Below, piece by piece: positions 29,066 to 38,731 of a stretch of 48,382 bases of DNA. The stretch covers positions 1-48,382 of the forward strand of contig NZ_SCVH01000029.1 in NCBI RefSeq assembly GCF_004296935.1, in the 5' to 3' direction. This DNA comes from Reyranella sp. Its GTDB lineage: Bacteria; Pseudomonadota; Alphaproteobacteria; Reyranellales; Reyranellaceae. The position numbers and the translations under genes were made by a program. The number at the start of each line of letters is the position of its first letter. Positions within the stretch are counted from its first letter, which is position 1. Under the pieces are notes generated by a model, which did no database searches, had not been told where the DNA came from, and saw only the letters and a list, made by a program, of their open reading frames with translations.

Positions 29066-30859
29066 TCAGTTGGCTTGCCGACGCAGGAACGCGGGAATCT
29101 GCAGGTCGTCGTCATCCCGCGCGGGCTTGGTCCGCTCGGTGACGTCGAGGCTGATGGAGGTCTGGACCGGTGCCGCCCGGACAACCGGCTTCGGCGCGAC
29201 GGCCACGACGTTTTCCGGCGCCGCACGAACTGCCGGCGGCTCAACGGGAGCCGCGGCGGTCGCGGGCTTGGGCGCCGAGAACGCGCCCGTGATGCGCTGG
29301 AAGAGGTTGGGAGAGCGGCTGTCGCCGCCGGCCGGACGCGCGGCCATCGGCCGCGTGGTCGGCTCGGCTGCGCGAACCGCGGCCTTCATCGGTGGCCGGC
29401 TGACCCGCCAATCGTTCTCGTCGACCAGCGGTCGCTGGGCCGGCGGGGCGGCAGGTGCGGGCGCCGGAGCTGTTGCCGCGATCGGAGCGGCAGGCGCCGG
29501 GGCTTGCGCCGCGATGGGTGCCGGGGCCGGAGCCATTGGCGCCGCTGGAGCTTCGACCGGCGGCGCTGCCATGATCTGCGCCGGAATAGGCGCCTCGGCG
29601 ATCGGTGCAGGGGCGGCCTCGGCAACCGCGGCCATCGGCGCGGGCGCCATCATCGGCGGTGCCGGCGGCGCGGCAGCAGCAACCGGCGGCGGTGCCATGG
29701 GCGCTGCCGCCACGGGAGCCGCGGGGATCGGTGCCGCAGGCATCGGCGCGGCGGGAGCCGCCGTCGCCGCGGTCGGCATGGCAACGCGGCCGACCGGCGG
29801 CGTGGCCGGGCGGCTGAGCGCCGGCTGACCGGTCTGCATCGGACGGTTCATGTCGAGCGAGAGGTAGTTCGGCGCCGGCTGTTGCGCCGCCATCGCCGCG
29901 ATCCCGGTGGCGACCACCGACACCCGCATGCGGCCCTGCATCGTGGCGTCGAAGGTCGAGCCGAAGATGATGTTGGCGTCGGCGTCGACTTCCTCACGGA
30001 TGCGGTTGGCTGCTTCGTCGACCTCGTGCAGGGTCATGTCGAGGCCGCCGGTGATGTTGATGAGAACGCCCTGGGCGCCCTTCATCGAATGGTCTTCCAG
30101 CAGCGGGTTGGAAATCGCCGACTCGGCGGCGACACGGCTGCGGTCGGGGCCCTCGGCCTCACCGGTGCCCATCATCGCCTTGCCCATCTCACCCATCACG
30201 GTGCGGATGTCGGCGAAGTCGAGGTTGATGAGGCCGGGCATGACCATGAGATCGGTGACGCCGCGCACGCCCATGTGCAGCACGTCGTCGGCCATCTTGA
30301 AGGCGTCGGCGAAGGTCGTCTTCTCGTTGGCGATCTTGAACAGGTTCTGGTTGGGAATGACGATCAGCGTGTCGACCACCTTCTCCAGTTCCAGGATGCC
30401 CTGTTCGGCCGACTGCATGCGGCGCCGTCCCTCGAAGTGGAACGGCTTGGTCACGACACCGATGGTGAGGATGCCCTGCTCGCGCGCCGCAGCGGCGATC
30501 ACGGGTGCCGCGCCGGTGCCGGTGCCACCGCCCATGCCGGCGGTGACGAACACCATGTTGGCACCATCGAGAAGCTGGAGGATCTCGGGCAAGGCTTCCT
30601 CGGCCGCCTGGCGTCCGACTTCGGGGCGCGCGCCCGCGCCCAGGCCCTGCGTGATGGTGATGCCGAGCTGCACCCGCCGGTCGGCGAGCGACTGGCCGAG
30701 CGCCTGCGCGTCGGTATTGGCGACGATGAACTCGACGCCTTCCAACGCGGCGCTGATCATGTTGTTGACGGCGTTTCCGCCCGCGCCACCGACACCGACG
30801 ACGGTGATACGCGGCTTAATCTCCGACTCCTTTTGAGGGAGGCTGAGGTTGATTGTCAT
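29066..30859 (-). CDS. ftsZ: Cell division protein FtsZ
   Basis: This 597-residue tubulin homologue forms the cytokinetic ring. The GTP-binding domain has G-V-G-G-A-G-G-N (22-29), the tubulin signature G110-G-G-T-G-T-G116 and the T7 loop N-L-D-F-A-D near 210. After the globular part (about 330) comes a long Pro/Ala-rich linker of about 250 residues. It ends in the conserved C-terminal peptide [10 protein letters not shown] that binds FtsA and other partners. Long linkers are usual in alphaproteobacteria. The ATG at 30859 follows GGAGA; the longer in-frame ORF is rejected because homology starts at M-T-I-N-L. A 147-bp gap upstream may hold its own promoter. Confidence 0.97.
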   Translation of the reverse strand: MTINLSLPQKESEIKPRITVVGVGGAGGNAVNNMISAALEGVEFIVANTDAQALGQSLADRRVQLGITITQGLGAGARPEVGRQAAEEALPEILQLLDGANMVFVTAGMGGGTGTGAAPVIAAAAREQGILTIGVVTKPFHFEGRRRMQSAEQGILELEKVVDTLIVIPNQNLFKIANEKTTFADAFKMADDVLHMGVRGVTDLMVMPGLINLDFADIRTVMGEMGKAMMGTGEAEGPDRSRVAAESAISNPLLEDHSMKGAQGVLINITGGLDMTLHEVDEAANRIREEVDADANIIFGSTFDATMQGRMRVSVVATGIAAMAAQQPAPNYLSLDMNRPMQTGQPALSRPATPPVGRVAMPTAATAAPAAPMPAAPIPAAPVAAAPMAPPPVAAAAPPAPPMMAPAPMAAVAEAAPAPIAEAPIPAQIMAAPPVEAPAAPMAPAPAPIAAQAPAPAAPIAATAPAPAPAAPPAQRPLVDENDWRVSRPPMKAAVRAAEPTTRPMAARPAGGDSRSPNLFQRITGAFSAPKPATAAAPVEPPAVRAAPENVVAVAPKPVVRAAPVQTSISLDVTERTKPARDDDDLQIPAFLRRQAN

Positions 30860-31006
30860 TCGGCTTTCTCCACGCAAACGAGGGGGGTATCTGCTCGGAG
30901 TAGCGACGCGGACCCTTTTTGGTAAAGACCCTTCACCGCCACCGGGCTTTTTCTTATCGTTGACTACAGCCTGTTGGGGATTGCCATATCCCACACAACA
31001 TATTGC
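30860..31006. other. ftsA-ftsZ intergenic region
   Basis: This 147-bp gap is the longest within the dcw cluster and is unusually AT-rich next to ftsA. It probably holds an ftsZ promoter, but no convincing -35/-10 pair, GANTC site or full CtrA box was found by eye. Confidence 0.4.
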
Positions 31007-32242
31007 CTAAAAGTTCTCTCTAATCCAACTGCCAATGCGACCAATCCGGCTTGCCTGTGCTTCCGCTGAGGCCGGCTGGGACTGGGCGGCCGCGTGATGG
31101 TGCAGTGCAAAAGAGAGCAGCCCCGCAGCGGCCGAAAAGGCAGGCCCACCGGTCGAATCGGCCAGCCCGGCAAGGCGCAGGGGGGCCCCGGTACGGACCT
31201 TCTTGTTGAGAATGGCGGCCGCGACCTCGGGCACGCCATCGAGCTGGCAACCACCACCGACCAGAACGGCCCGACCGCCGGCCAACTTATCCACACCGCT
31301 GGCCTCGAGGCGGCTGCGGACCAGTTCGAACGTCTCCTCGACGCGGGGCCGGATGATGCCGACCAGGATCGAGCGCGGAATGTGATTCGGACGCGTGCGA
31401 TCCTCCTCGCCGATCAGCGGCACGTCGATGATGTCGTATTCGTCGTTGGGCTTGGCGACGGCGCGGCCGATCTGGGTCTTCATGCGCTCGGCATGGGCGA
31501 GCGGAGTCGAAAGCCCGCGAGCGATATCGCGGGTGACATGCTCGCCGCCGACCGGGATCGAGTCGACATGGACCAAATGACCTTCATAGAAGACGGCGAT
31601 CGAGGTCGTGCCGCCACCCATGTCGATCAGCGTGACGCCGAGATCGCGCTCGTCGGACACCAGCGAACTGAGGCCGGCGGCGTGCGCGGCCACCACACGC
31701 TCGGCGATCTCGAGATGGGCGCGCCGCACGCAGACCTGAAGGTTGCGCATGGCACCACTGGTCGCCGTGACCAGATGCACATCGACGCCCAGGCGCTCGC
31801 CGAACATGCCGCGGGCATCGCGCACCGGGATGCCGTCGACACTGTAGCCGATTGCCTCGGAATGGATGATGTCGCGGTCGGCGGTCTCGGCCGGCAGATG
31901 AATGTGGGTCTGCACCCGGCGAACGTCGCGCTCGCCGATCTCGTGATGGCCGATCGCGACCTCGAGGCTCTGGTTGTGCGAGGCGGCCGAGCCGCCGCTC
32001 ACGCCCACGATCACCTCGCGTACGTGCTCGCCGCACATCTCCTCGGCCGTCGACACCGCCGAGGAGATCGCGCGGGTAGCGGCCTCCATGTCGATGATAT
32101 TGCCGGAGCGCATGCCCTGGGCGGCCTGGTGGCCGATGCCGACGACCCGCAGCCCCTGCCCGTCGACTCGCGCCACGAAGCAGACGACCTTGCTGGTTCC
32201 GATGTCGAGCGCCGCAATGACGCCATTTCTTGCCTTCGCCAC
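31007..32242 (-). CDS. ftsA: Cell division protein FtsA
   Basis: This 411-residue actin-like ATPase tethers FtsZ to the membrane and recruits later divisome proteins. It has the actin-family phosphate-1 motif A-L-D-I-G-T-S-K (10-17), phosphate-2 motif L-I-D-M-G-G-G-T-T-S near 208-217, and adenosine motif V-L-V-G-G-G-C-Q-L near 347. The C-terminal R-I-G-R-I-G-S-W-I-R-E-N-F forms the amphipathic membrane-targeting helix. The start codon is GTG, with GGGGGA upstream. It follows ftsQ by 44 bp and precedes ftsZ by 147 bp. Confidence 0.96.
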   Translation of the reverse strand: MAKARNGVIAALDIGTSKVVCFVARVDGQGLRVVGIGHQAAQGMRSGNIIDMEAATRAISSAVSTAEEMCGEHVREVIVGVSGGSAASHNQSLEVAIGHHEIGERDVRRVQTHIHLPAETADRDIIHSEAIGYSVDGIPVRDARGMFGERLGVDVHLVTATSGAMRNLQVCVRRAHLEIAERVVAAHAAGLSSLVSDERDLGVTLIDMGGGTTSIAVFYEGHLVHVDSIPVGGEHVTRDIARGLSTPLAHAERMKTQIGRAVAKPNDEYDIIDVPLIGEEDRTRPNHIPRSILVGIIRPRVEETFELVRSRLEASGVDKLAGGRAVLVGGGCQLDGVPEVAAAILNKKVRTGAPLRLAGLADSTGGPAFSAAAGLLSFALHHHAAAQSQPASAEAQASRIGRIGSWIRENF

Positions 32243-32286
32243 GATGTCCCCCGTCTCTACGCGTACACTTTAGGTTTCATTGGACG

Positions 32287-33165
32287 TCACACCGGCCCGG
32301 ATGACGCATCGCCCGGACCACGCTTCCTGAGATAGAGCTTGTCCGGCAGCCTGAGATCGACGACGCCGTACTCGCGCGACAGCAGCTTGTGCCGCTCCTC
32401 GAGCTTGGCCAGCTGCTGGAGGGCGGCGACCGCGTCCTCCTCGGGCAGCCAGATCTCCACGCCGTTGTTCAGCACCAAGTTCCAGCGCCGCTGGCCGACC
32501 CAGACGGCGGCGCGCAGCTGGCGGGTGAGTGCCGGCTCGTAGGCAAGCAGCAGCAGCAGTTCGCCGACATGCTCGGGAGCGCCCGCTCCGCCCAGCAACA
32601 GCAGCGACTCGGCGCCAGGCGGCATGCGGCTGGCGCGCACGGTCCGGCCGTTCCTGTCGATCAACGTGTATTCCTGGCCGTTCTGCCACAGGGCGACGGC
32701 GCGGCGTTCCCGCAGCGTCACATACAGCGTGTCCGGGAGGCGCCGTTCGACAGTGGCGCCGGCCACCCAGTCGATAGCCTCGAGGCGCTGACGGGATGCC
32801 TGGAGATCGACGCCCAGCAGCGAATCGCCCGGCTTGACGTTGAGCGCCGCCAGGATGGCGCTGCGCTCGACATAGTCGCGGCCCTCGACGGTAACATCGG
32901 CAAGCTTGAAGGGCGTGATGGCGCCGACGATGCTGCGCGAAGCCGCATCGATCCGGTTCTGGACCTCGACCAGCCAGCCCTCGCGCCACGCCCACCAGCC
33001 GCCGCCGGCACCGCCGCCCAGGAGCAGCACGGCGAGGCCGAGCAGCATGGGCTGCCGCCACAGCGGCCGGCCGGTCCGGCGGATGGGGCCGCGCTTCTTG
33101 CGGCGGTCGTAGTCGCGCCGGGGGGCCGCCGCATTGGCTGTCGCTTTCTTCGGCGCGGCACTCAC
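32287..33165 (-). CDS. ftsQ: Cell division protein FtsQ
   Basis: This 292-residue bitopic divisome protein works with FtsL/FtsB. It has a basic cytoplasmic tail (1-37), one transmembrane helix (about 38-60), a periplasmic POTRA domain (about 80-150: V-T-V-E-G-R-D-Y then L-L-G-V-D-L) and an FtsQ beta domain. The start is GTG at 33165, which overlaps the TGA of ddl as GTGA. The ORF is open far upstream, but that region is ddl in another frame. The C-terminus (Y-G-V-V-D-L-R-L-P-D-K-L-Y-L-R-K) is typical of FtsQ. Confidence 0.93.
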   Translation of the reverse strand: MSAAPKKATANAAAPRRDYDRRKKRGPIRRTGRPLWRQPMLLGLAVLLLGGGAGGGWWAWREGWLVEVQNRIDAASRSIVGAITPFKLADVTVEGRDYVERSAILAALNVKPGDSLLGVDLQASRQRLEAIDWVAGATVERRLPDTLYVTLRERRAVALWQNGQEYTLIDRNGRTVRASRMPPGAESLLLLGGAGAPEHVGELLLLLAYEPALTRQLRAAVWVGQRRWNLVLNNGVEIWLPEEDAVAALQQLAKLEERHKLLSREYGVVDLRLPDKLYLRKRGPGDASSGPV

Positions 33166-34094
33166 GACGGGTGCCTCGCATGATCGACCATCCAGGTCAT
33201 GAGGTCGGACCACGAGATGCCGGCCCACTTCGCCTGCTCCGGCGCCAGCGACAGCGGCGTCATGCCGGGCTGGGTATTGAGTTCGAGGACAACCAGGCCG
33301 GAGGTTCCCGGCTGCGAATCGTCCCAGCGCAGGTCGGTGCGGGTGAGGCCGTCGCAGCCGAGCGCCTGATGCGCCATGAGCGCCCATTCCTTGGCGAGAT
33401 CGTAGATCTCGGCCGGCACCGGCGCCGGCACGAGATGCTCGGTGATGCCGTCAGTGTACTTGGCCTCGTAGTCGTAAAAGCGCGTCCGCGGGCGCAGTTC
33501 CGTCACGGCCACGGCGCGATCGCCCATCACCGCCACCGTGAGTTCGCGGCCGGGCACGAACTTCTCGATCAGCACGCGCTCACCGAAGGTGGCTTCAGCG
33601 GCCTCGACGGCAGCAAGATTATCGCCGTCGCGCACGATGTGAACGCCGACGCTGGAACCTTGGTCGATCGGCTTCACGACATAGGGCCGCGGCATCGGAT
33701 CGCCTGCGGCGAGCGCCCTGCGCTCGATCACCTTGCCATCCGCGACGCGCAGGCCGAGCGACGTGAAGACGTGGCGCGCCATCGGCTTGTCCATGGCAAT
33801 TGCCGAGGCCAGCACACCCGAATGGGTATAGGGCACGGCCATGATCTCGAGCACGCCCTGGACGCAGCCATCCTCGCCATAGCGGCCATGTAGGGCGTTG
33901 AAGACGACGTCAGGACCGCCCCCTGCAGCCGGCCGCAGGAATTCGACCAATGCGCGCAGGTCGCGCTTCACGTCGTATTCGATGACCTTGTGGCCACCTT
34001 CGCGCAGTCCCTCGGCGCAAGCCTTGCCACTCACCAGCGAGACCTCGCGCTCGGGCGACCAGCCGCCCATCAGGACAGCGACCGTCCTTTTCAT
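33162..34094 (-). CDS. ddl: D-alanine--D-alanine ligase
   Basis: This 310-residue ATP-grasp enzyme makes D-Ala-D-Ala for MurF. Motifs: M-G-G-W-S-P-E-R-E-V-S-L (9-20), H-G-R-Y-G-E-D-G near 69-76, K-P-I-D-Q-G-S-S-V-G near 145-154, and the Mg-binding E-L-N-T-Q-P-G-M-T near 270-278. The ligase loop with Y-D-Y-E-A-K-Y near 213 marks a D-Ala-D-Ala rather than D-Ala-D-Lac enzyme. ATGA overlap with murB and GTGA overlap with ftsQ place it in the usual dcw position. Confidence 0.95.
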   Translation of the reverse strand: MKRTVAVLMGGWSPEREVSLVSGKACAEGLREGGHKVIEYDVKRDLRALVEFLRPAAGGGPDVVFNALHGRYGEDGCVQGVLEIMAVPYTHSGVLASAIAMDKPMARHVFTSLGLRVADGKVIERRALAAGDPMPRPYVVKPIDQGSSVGVHIVRDGDNLAAVEAAEATFGERVLIEKFVPGRELTVAVMGDRAVAVTELRPRTRFYDYEAKYTDGITEHLVPAPVPAEIYDLAKEWALMAHQALGCDGLTRTDLRWDDSQPGTSGLVVLELNTQPGMTPLSLAPEQAKWAGISWSDLMTWMVDHARHPS

Positions 34095-35008
34095 GCGGGC
34101 ACCCCGATGCGCCTGATCTCCCATTCCAACTGCACGCCGCTGTGCGCGAGGACGCGCCGGCGCACCTCCTCGCCCAGCGCCTCGATGTCGGCCGCCGTCG
34201 CCGTGCCGAGATTGATCAGGAAGTTGCAGTGCTTTTCCGAGACTTGCGCCTCGCCGACGCGCAGGCCGCGACAGCCGGCTGCGTCGATCAGTTCCCATGC
34301 CTTGTGGCCTTCGGGATTGACGAAGGTCGAGCCACCGGTGCGGCTGCGCGGCTGGGATTCGGTACGGGCAGCGTCGATCTCGGCGATGCGCCGCGCAATC
34401 GCAAGCTGGTCACCCGGCGTAGCGCGCAACCGCGCCGACGTGAAGATCCAGTCGGCCGGCGCCGTGCTGTGACGATAGCTGAAGCCCAGGTCGGCGGCGC
34501 CGACACGATGGACGGTGCCGCTGCGGTCGACCGCCTCGGCCGAGACCAGAACGTGCGAAAGTTCACCGCCATAGGCGCCACCGTTCATGGCGACGGCGCC
34601 ACCGATCGTTCCGGGAATGCCGCTCAGGAATTCGAGCCCGGCCAGGGCATGGTCGCGCGCGGTCAAAGCGACGTTGAGATCGAGCGCGCCGGCCCCGCTC
34701 ACCAGCTCATGGCCTTCGACAGCAATGCCGGTAAAGCCGCGCATCAGCCGGATCACCACGCCCTTCACGCCACCGTCGCGCACCAGAAGGTTCGAACCGA
34801 CGCCCAGCACTGTGACCGCGACGTCGGCCGGAAGTGCTGCCAGAAACGACGCCAGATCCTCGACATCGGCCGGACGGAACAGCACCTCCGCCGGGCCGCC
34901 GGTACGGAACCAGGTCTGCGGACCGAGCGGCGCGTCGGCCACGAGCCGGCCGCGCGGCTTCGGCAGCCGGTCGATCAGGTGGGGGTGGGTGGTTGCGAGC
35001 GCCATCAT
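34091..35008 (-). CDS. murB: UDP-N-acetylenolpyruvoylglucosamine reductase
   Basis: This 305-residue FAD enzyme reduces UDP-GlcNAc-enolpyruvate to UDP-MurNAc with NADPH. FAD-binding features are [11 protein letters not shown] near 68-78 and [17 protein letters not shown] near 129-145. The catalytic Ser lies in T-G-G-S-T-F-V-N-P near 229. The arrangement is that of the shorter, type II MurB. It starts with two consecutive ATGs, the first in an ATGA overlap with murC. Confidence 0.95.
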   Translation of the reverse strand: MMALATTHPHLIDRLPKPRGRLVADAPLGPQTWFRTGGPAEVLFRPADVEDLASFLAALPADVAVTVLGVGSNLLVRDGGVKGVVIRLMRGFTGIAVEGHELVSGAGALDLNVALTARDHALAGLEFLSGIPGTIGGAVAMNGGAYGGELSHVLVSAEAVDRSGTVHRVGAADLGFSYRHSTAPADWIFTSARLRATPGDQLAIARRIAEIDAARTESQPRSRTGGSTFVNPEGHKAWELIDAAGCRGLRVGEAQVSEKHCNFLINLGTATAADIEALGEEVRRRVLAHSGVQLEWEIRRIGVPA

Positions 35009-36474
35009 GCCGCCGAGCCTGGGTCATTGGCGTTGGCGATGGCGCGCGGGCCGGCCTGCTCGGCGGCGAGTTGCTGGATCTGGCCGGGCAAGGCATGCGC
35101 CCAGGCGGTGATGTTGCCGGCGCCCAGGCAGACCACGACGTCGCCGGGCCGCGCCGCCTGCCAGATCAAAGTCGGCAGATCGCCCGGCGCACCGAGCGGC
35201 GTGACGTCGCGGTGTCCGGCGCGGCTTACCAGGCTGACCAGCATGTCGCGGTTGACGCCCTCGATCGGTGCTTCGCCTGCGGCGTAGACGTCGGCGATGA
35301 TCACCGCGTCGGCATCGGTGAAGCAGGAGGCGAATTCGGCCTTGAGTGAGGCGAGCCGCGAATAGCGGTGCGGCTGCATGACGGCGATGACCCGGCCGGA
35401 TCCGCCATAGGCCTGGCGGGCCGCGCGCAGGACGGCGGCAATCTCAACAGGGTGATGGCCATAGTCGTCGATGATGGTGATGCCATGCGCCTCGCCGGTC
35501 TTGGTGAAGCGCCGCTTGACGCCGGCGAAGGTGCTCAGCGCGCGGCGGATGGTGTCGTCCGACAGGCCCATCTCCTGCGCCACCGCGATCGCGGCAAGGG
35601 CGTTCTGGACGTTGTGCTGGCCGAACATCGGCAGGCGCAGGCCGCTGATGGTCCGCGATTCGTTGGTGGTGCGGTGCTCGATCGTGACATCGAAATCGGC
35701 GCCGCTGCGGTCGAGCTTCAGATTGATCGCCCGCACGTCGGCGTTGGCGCCGATGCCGTAGGTGATGATGCGCCGGTCGGCGACGCGCGGGATCAGCGCC
35801 TGGACCTCGGGATGGTCGGAGCACAGCACGGCAAAGCCGTAGAACGGGATGTTCTCGACGAAACGTACGAACGCCTCGCGCAGCGCGTCGAAGGTGCCGT
35901 AGTGATCCAGATGCTCGGGATCGACATTGGTCACGACCGCGATGGTGGCCGGCAGGCGCAGGAACGAGCCGTCCGACTCGTCCGACTCGACGACCATCCA
36001 GTCACCGGCGCCCAGCCTCGCGTTGGTGCCGTAGGCGTTGATGATGCCGCCGTTGATCACCGTGGGATCCAGTCCGCCGGTATCGAGCATGGCAGCCACC
36101 AGCGACGTCGTCGTGGTCTTGCCGTGGGTGCCGCCAACGGCGATCGACCATTTGAGGCGCATCAGCTCGCCCAGCATCTCGGCACGCCGCACGACCGGCA
36201 GGAGACGCGCACGCGCCGCCAGAACCTCGGGATTGTCCTTCTTGACCGCGCTCGAGACGACGACGACCTGGGCGCTCGAGATGTTGTCGGCACGGTGGCC
36301 GATCGCCACTTTGATACCGAGTTCGTTCAGCCGCCGCGTGTTCGCGCTCTCGGAAATGTCGCTGCCCTGCACCCGGTAGCCGAGGTTGTGCAGGACCTCG
36401 GCGATGCCGGACATGCCGATGCCGCCGATACCGACGAAGTGGATGAGACCGATATCCAGCGGCAGCGCCCTCAT
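35005..36474 (-). CDS. murC: UDP-N-acetylmuramate--L-alanine ligase
   Basis: This 489-residue cytoplasmic Mur ligase adds the first L-Ala to UDP-MurNAc. It shows the N-terminal UDP-binding [14 protein letters not shown] (11-24), the ATP loop [10 protein letters not shown] near 113-122, [10 protein letters not shown] near 178, and H-P-H-R-Y-S-R-type residues (M-Q-P-H-R-Y-S-R near 370). The start ATG overlaps the murG TGA by four bases; the frame remains open upstream inside murG but without homology. Confidence 0.96.
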   Translation of the reverse strand: MRALPLDIGLIHFVGIGGIGMSGIAEVLHNLGYRVQGSDISESANTRRLNELGIKVAIGHRADNISSAQVVVVSSAVKKDNPEVLAARARLLPVVRRAEMLGELMRLKWSIAVGGTHGKTTTTSLVAAMLDTGGLDPTVINGGIINAYGTNARLGAGDWMVVESDESDGSFLRLPATIAVVTNVDPEHLDHYGTFDALREAFVRFVENIPFYGFAVLCSDHPEVQALIPRVADRRIITYGIGANADVRAINLKLDRSGADFDVTIEHRTTNESRTISGLRLPMFGQHNVQNALAAIAVAQEMGLSDDTIRRALSTFAGVKRRFTKTGEAHGITIIDDYGHHPVEIAAVLRAARQAYGGSGRVIAVMQPHRYSRLASLKAEFASCFTDADAVIIADVYAAGEAPIEGVNRDMLVSLVSRAGHRDVTPLGAPGDLPTLIWQAARPGDVVVCLGAGNITAWAHALPGQIQQLAAEQAGPRAIANANDPGSAA

Positions 36475-37604
36475 GCGGCGACTCCTGACGGGGAAAGAGA
36501 GAATCCGGTCATCTCGATGACCAGGTCGGCAAGACGCGCCGTCGCGTCGGGTCGCCCCGCGGCGTGAGCGGCGGCGGCCATCGCCGCCAGGCGCTGCGGC
36601 GACTCGAACAACGCGGTCAGCTGGGACGCAAGCGCGGCCTCGGTGAACGAGACATGGGGCATGACGATACAGGCGCCGGTTGCCTCGAATGCGCGCGCGT
36701 TCGCGCTCTGGTGATCGTCGGCCGCGTGGGGATAGGGAATCAGGATGGATGGCCGGCCGATGGTCGCCAGCTCGGCCACGGTCGAGGCACCGGAGCGGCC
36801 GATCACGAGGTGTGCGGCGGCCAACCGGGCCGGCAGGTCGGCGAAAAAAGGTGCCAGCTCGGCCACGACGCCGGCTGCGGCATAGCGTGCGCGCACGCGC
36901 TCGATATCTTCCGGCCGACACTGCTGCACCAGGCGGACGCGCGCGCGCAACGCCGCAGGCAACGACAGAATCGCCTCGGGAACGACCTGGCTGAACGACG
37001 CGGCGCCCTGGCTGCCGCCAAATACGAGGAGGTCGATGACGCGGCCCTCAGCCGGCGCGCGGTAGGGCGAGCTGCGCAGCGCACGCACCGGCTCACGCAC
37101 CGGATTGCCGACGAGGCAGGCGCGCCGATCGTCGTCCGCAAGATATTGTGTCCGGGCGAAGGACGTCGCCACGCGCGCGGCACCTCCCAGGACGAGGCGG
37201 TTTGCCTTGCCGAGGACCGCGTTCTGCTCATGAAGCATCGCCGGCAACCTGCGCAGTCGGGCCGCGATCAAGGTCGGCACCGAGGCATAGCCACCGAAAC
37301 CCACGACGGCGGACGGACCGATGCGGCCCAGTGCGCGCCAGGCGTCGAACAGACCGAGGCCGAGCGCAAAAAGCGCCGCCAGACGTCGGCGCAGCGAGCC
37401 AGTGGGGCTCGCGGAATGGATGTAGTGGATCGGCCGCCGCGACAGCGCCCCCTGCCATTGACGGCCGCGCGAATCGGTCACCAAAGCAAACGGCAGGCCG
37501 CGCGCCTCGAGTTCGCCGGCCAGCGCCTCGGCCGGGAACACGTGGCCGCCGGTGCCGCCGGTCGCCAGCACCACGGGACCCAGGGGTATGTGGGCCTCGG
37601 CCAT
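36471..37604 (-). CDS. murG: Lipid II synthase MurG
   Basis: This 377-residue GT-B glycosyltransferase adds GlcNAc to lipid I at the inner face of the membrane. Signatures: the N-terminal G-loop [12 protein letters not shown] (14-25), G-F-G-G-Y-A-S-V-P near 99-107, [11 protein letters not shown] near 120-130, G-G-S-Q-G-A near 195, and the UDP-GlcNAc site S-G-A-S-T-V-A-E near 272. The ATG at 37604 overlaps the ftsW stop by one base (TGATG). Upstream in-frame extension runs inside ftsW and is not real. Confidence 0.95.
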   Translation of the reverse strand: MAEAHIPLGPVVLATGGTGGHVFPAEALAGELEARGLPFALVTDSRGRQWQGALSRRPIHYIHSASPTGSLRRRLAALFALGLGLFDAWRALGRIGPSAVVGFGGYASVPTLIAARLRRLPAMLHEQNAVLGKANRLVLGGAARVATSFARTQYLADDDRRACLVGNPVREPVRALRSSPYRAPAEGRVIDLLVFGGSQGAASFSQVVPEAILSLPAALRARVRLVQQCRPEDIERVRARYAAAGVVAELAPFFADLPARLAAAHLVIGRSGASTVAELATIGRPSILIPYPHAADDHQSANARAFEATGACIVMPHVSFTEAALASQLTALFESPQRLAAMAAAAHAAGRPDATARLADLVIEMTGFSLSPSGVAA

Positions 37605-38731
37605 CACACCGCCTCCCTGAGGCCGGCATGTTCGCGCGTCAGCGACAGCAACATGCCGAGACAGATCGCCATGGCCAACGCCGAGGAGCCGCCATAGGAG
37701 ATGAACGGCAGCGTCATGCCCTTGGCGGGAATGAGCTGGATGGTCGAGGCCATGTTGATGGCGGCCTGCAGGCCGAACTGCACGGCAAGCCCGGTGGCCG
37801 CCAGCGTGATGAACAGGCTGGTCTCCTTCGACGCGCGCGACATCGAGCGCAGCGTCACGAAGGCGAACAGGCCCAGGATCAGCAGGCAAACGACGAGGCC
37901 GAATTCCTCGCCGGCGACGGCCATCACGAAATCGGTATGGGCATCCGGAAGCTGAGCCTTGACCGTGCCTTCGCCCGGGCCGCGCCCGAACAGCGAGCCG
38001 TTCATGAAGGCCTCGAGCGAGGTGTTGACCTGGTAGTTGTCGCCCGACGATGGGTCGAGGAAGCGGTCGAAACGGCTGCGGACGTGACTGAACATGAAGT
38101 AACTGCCGACCAGGGCACCGCCGGCGGCGACCGCACCGAAGCCGGCGATCCACATCGGCAGGCCGACGACGAAAAGCTGCGCACCCCATACCGCGGCCAC
38201 GACGATGCTCATGCCGAGGTCGGGCTGCAGGATCAGCAGCGCGAGAACCGCGCCCACCAGCAGGGTCGAGAGGAAGTAGCCCGGTGCCCGGCGTTCGGTG
38301 CGGCTCTGCGCCAGCAGCCAGGCCGAGATCACCGCGAGGCTGGGCTTGGCGAATTCCGAGGGTTGCAGGCTGGAGAGGCCGGGCACGGAGATCCATCGCC
38401 GGGCGCCCTTGATCTCGACGCCGATGACGAAGGTGGCGGCCAGCAGCACCACGCTGCCGCAGAATACAAGCAGGGCGAGCCGCCGGACGTGGCGCGGCGA
38501 GGCCAGCGAAATCGCCAGCATCACCAGGAGCGCCATCGGCAGGAAGATGAACTGGCGCTTGGCGAACATGAAGGAGTCGGCACCGATGCGCTCGGCCGCC
38601 GGCGGCGACGCCGCGAGGGTCAACAGCACGCCGAAGGCCATGATCGCCAGGATCGCGCCCAGCGACCAGCGGTCGACGGTCCACCACCATTGACCGATGA
38701 CACTGCGGTCGTCGCGTGGAACCTGGATCAT
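37604..38731 (-). CDS. ftsW: Septal peptidoglycan glycosyltransferase FtsW
   Basis: This 375-residue SEDS-family polytopic membrane protein polymerises lipid II at the septum together with FtsI. About ten hydrophobic segments are visible. Family motifs are K-G-A-R-R-W-I near 109-115, Q-P-S-E-F-A-K near 123-129, and the long periplasmic loop with Y-Q-V-N-T-S-L-E-A near 230 containing the functional region. The C-terminal P-F-I-S-Y-G-G-S-S near 342-350 is diagnostic for FtsW/RodA. It overlaps murD by ATGA. Confidence 0.95.
   Translation of the reverse strand: MIQVPRDDRSVIGQWWWTVDRWSLGAILAIMAFGVLLTLAASPPAAERIGADSFMFAKRQFIFLPMALLVMLAISLASPRHVRRLALLVFCGSVVLLAATFVIGVEIKGARRWISVPGLSSLQPSEFAKPSLAVISAWLLAQSRTERRAPGYFLSTLLVGAVLALLILQPDLGMSIVVAAVWGAQLFVVGLPMWIAGFGAVAAGGALVGSYFMFSHVRSRFDRFLDPSSGDNYQVNTSLEAFMNGSLFGRGPGEGTVKAQLPDAHTDFVMAVAGEEFGLVVCLLILGLFAFVTLRSMSRASKETSLFITLAATGLAVQFGLQAAINMASTIQLIPAKGMTLPFISYGGSSALAMAICLGMLLSLTREHAGLREAV

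Noticed and set aside
29230-29830. Repetitive GC-rich tract suggestive of a tandem repeat or array
   Set aside because: It is the Pro/Ala linker of FtsZ; the periodicity comes from GCN and CCN codons, the frame is intact and the conserved C-terminal peptide follows.
36475-36921. N-terminal extension of the murC frame into murG
   Set aside because: The added residues are basic low-complexity with no MurC homology and the region is coding murG in another frame; MurC homology starts at the ATG 36474.
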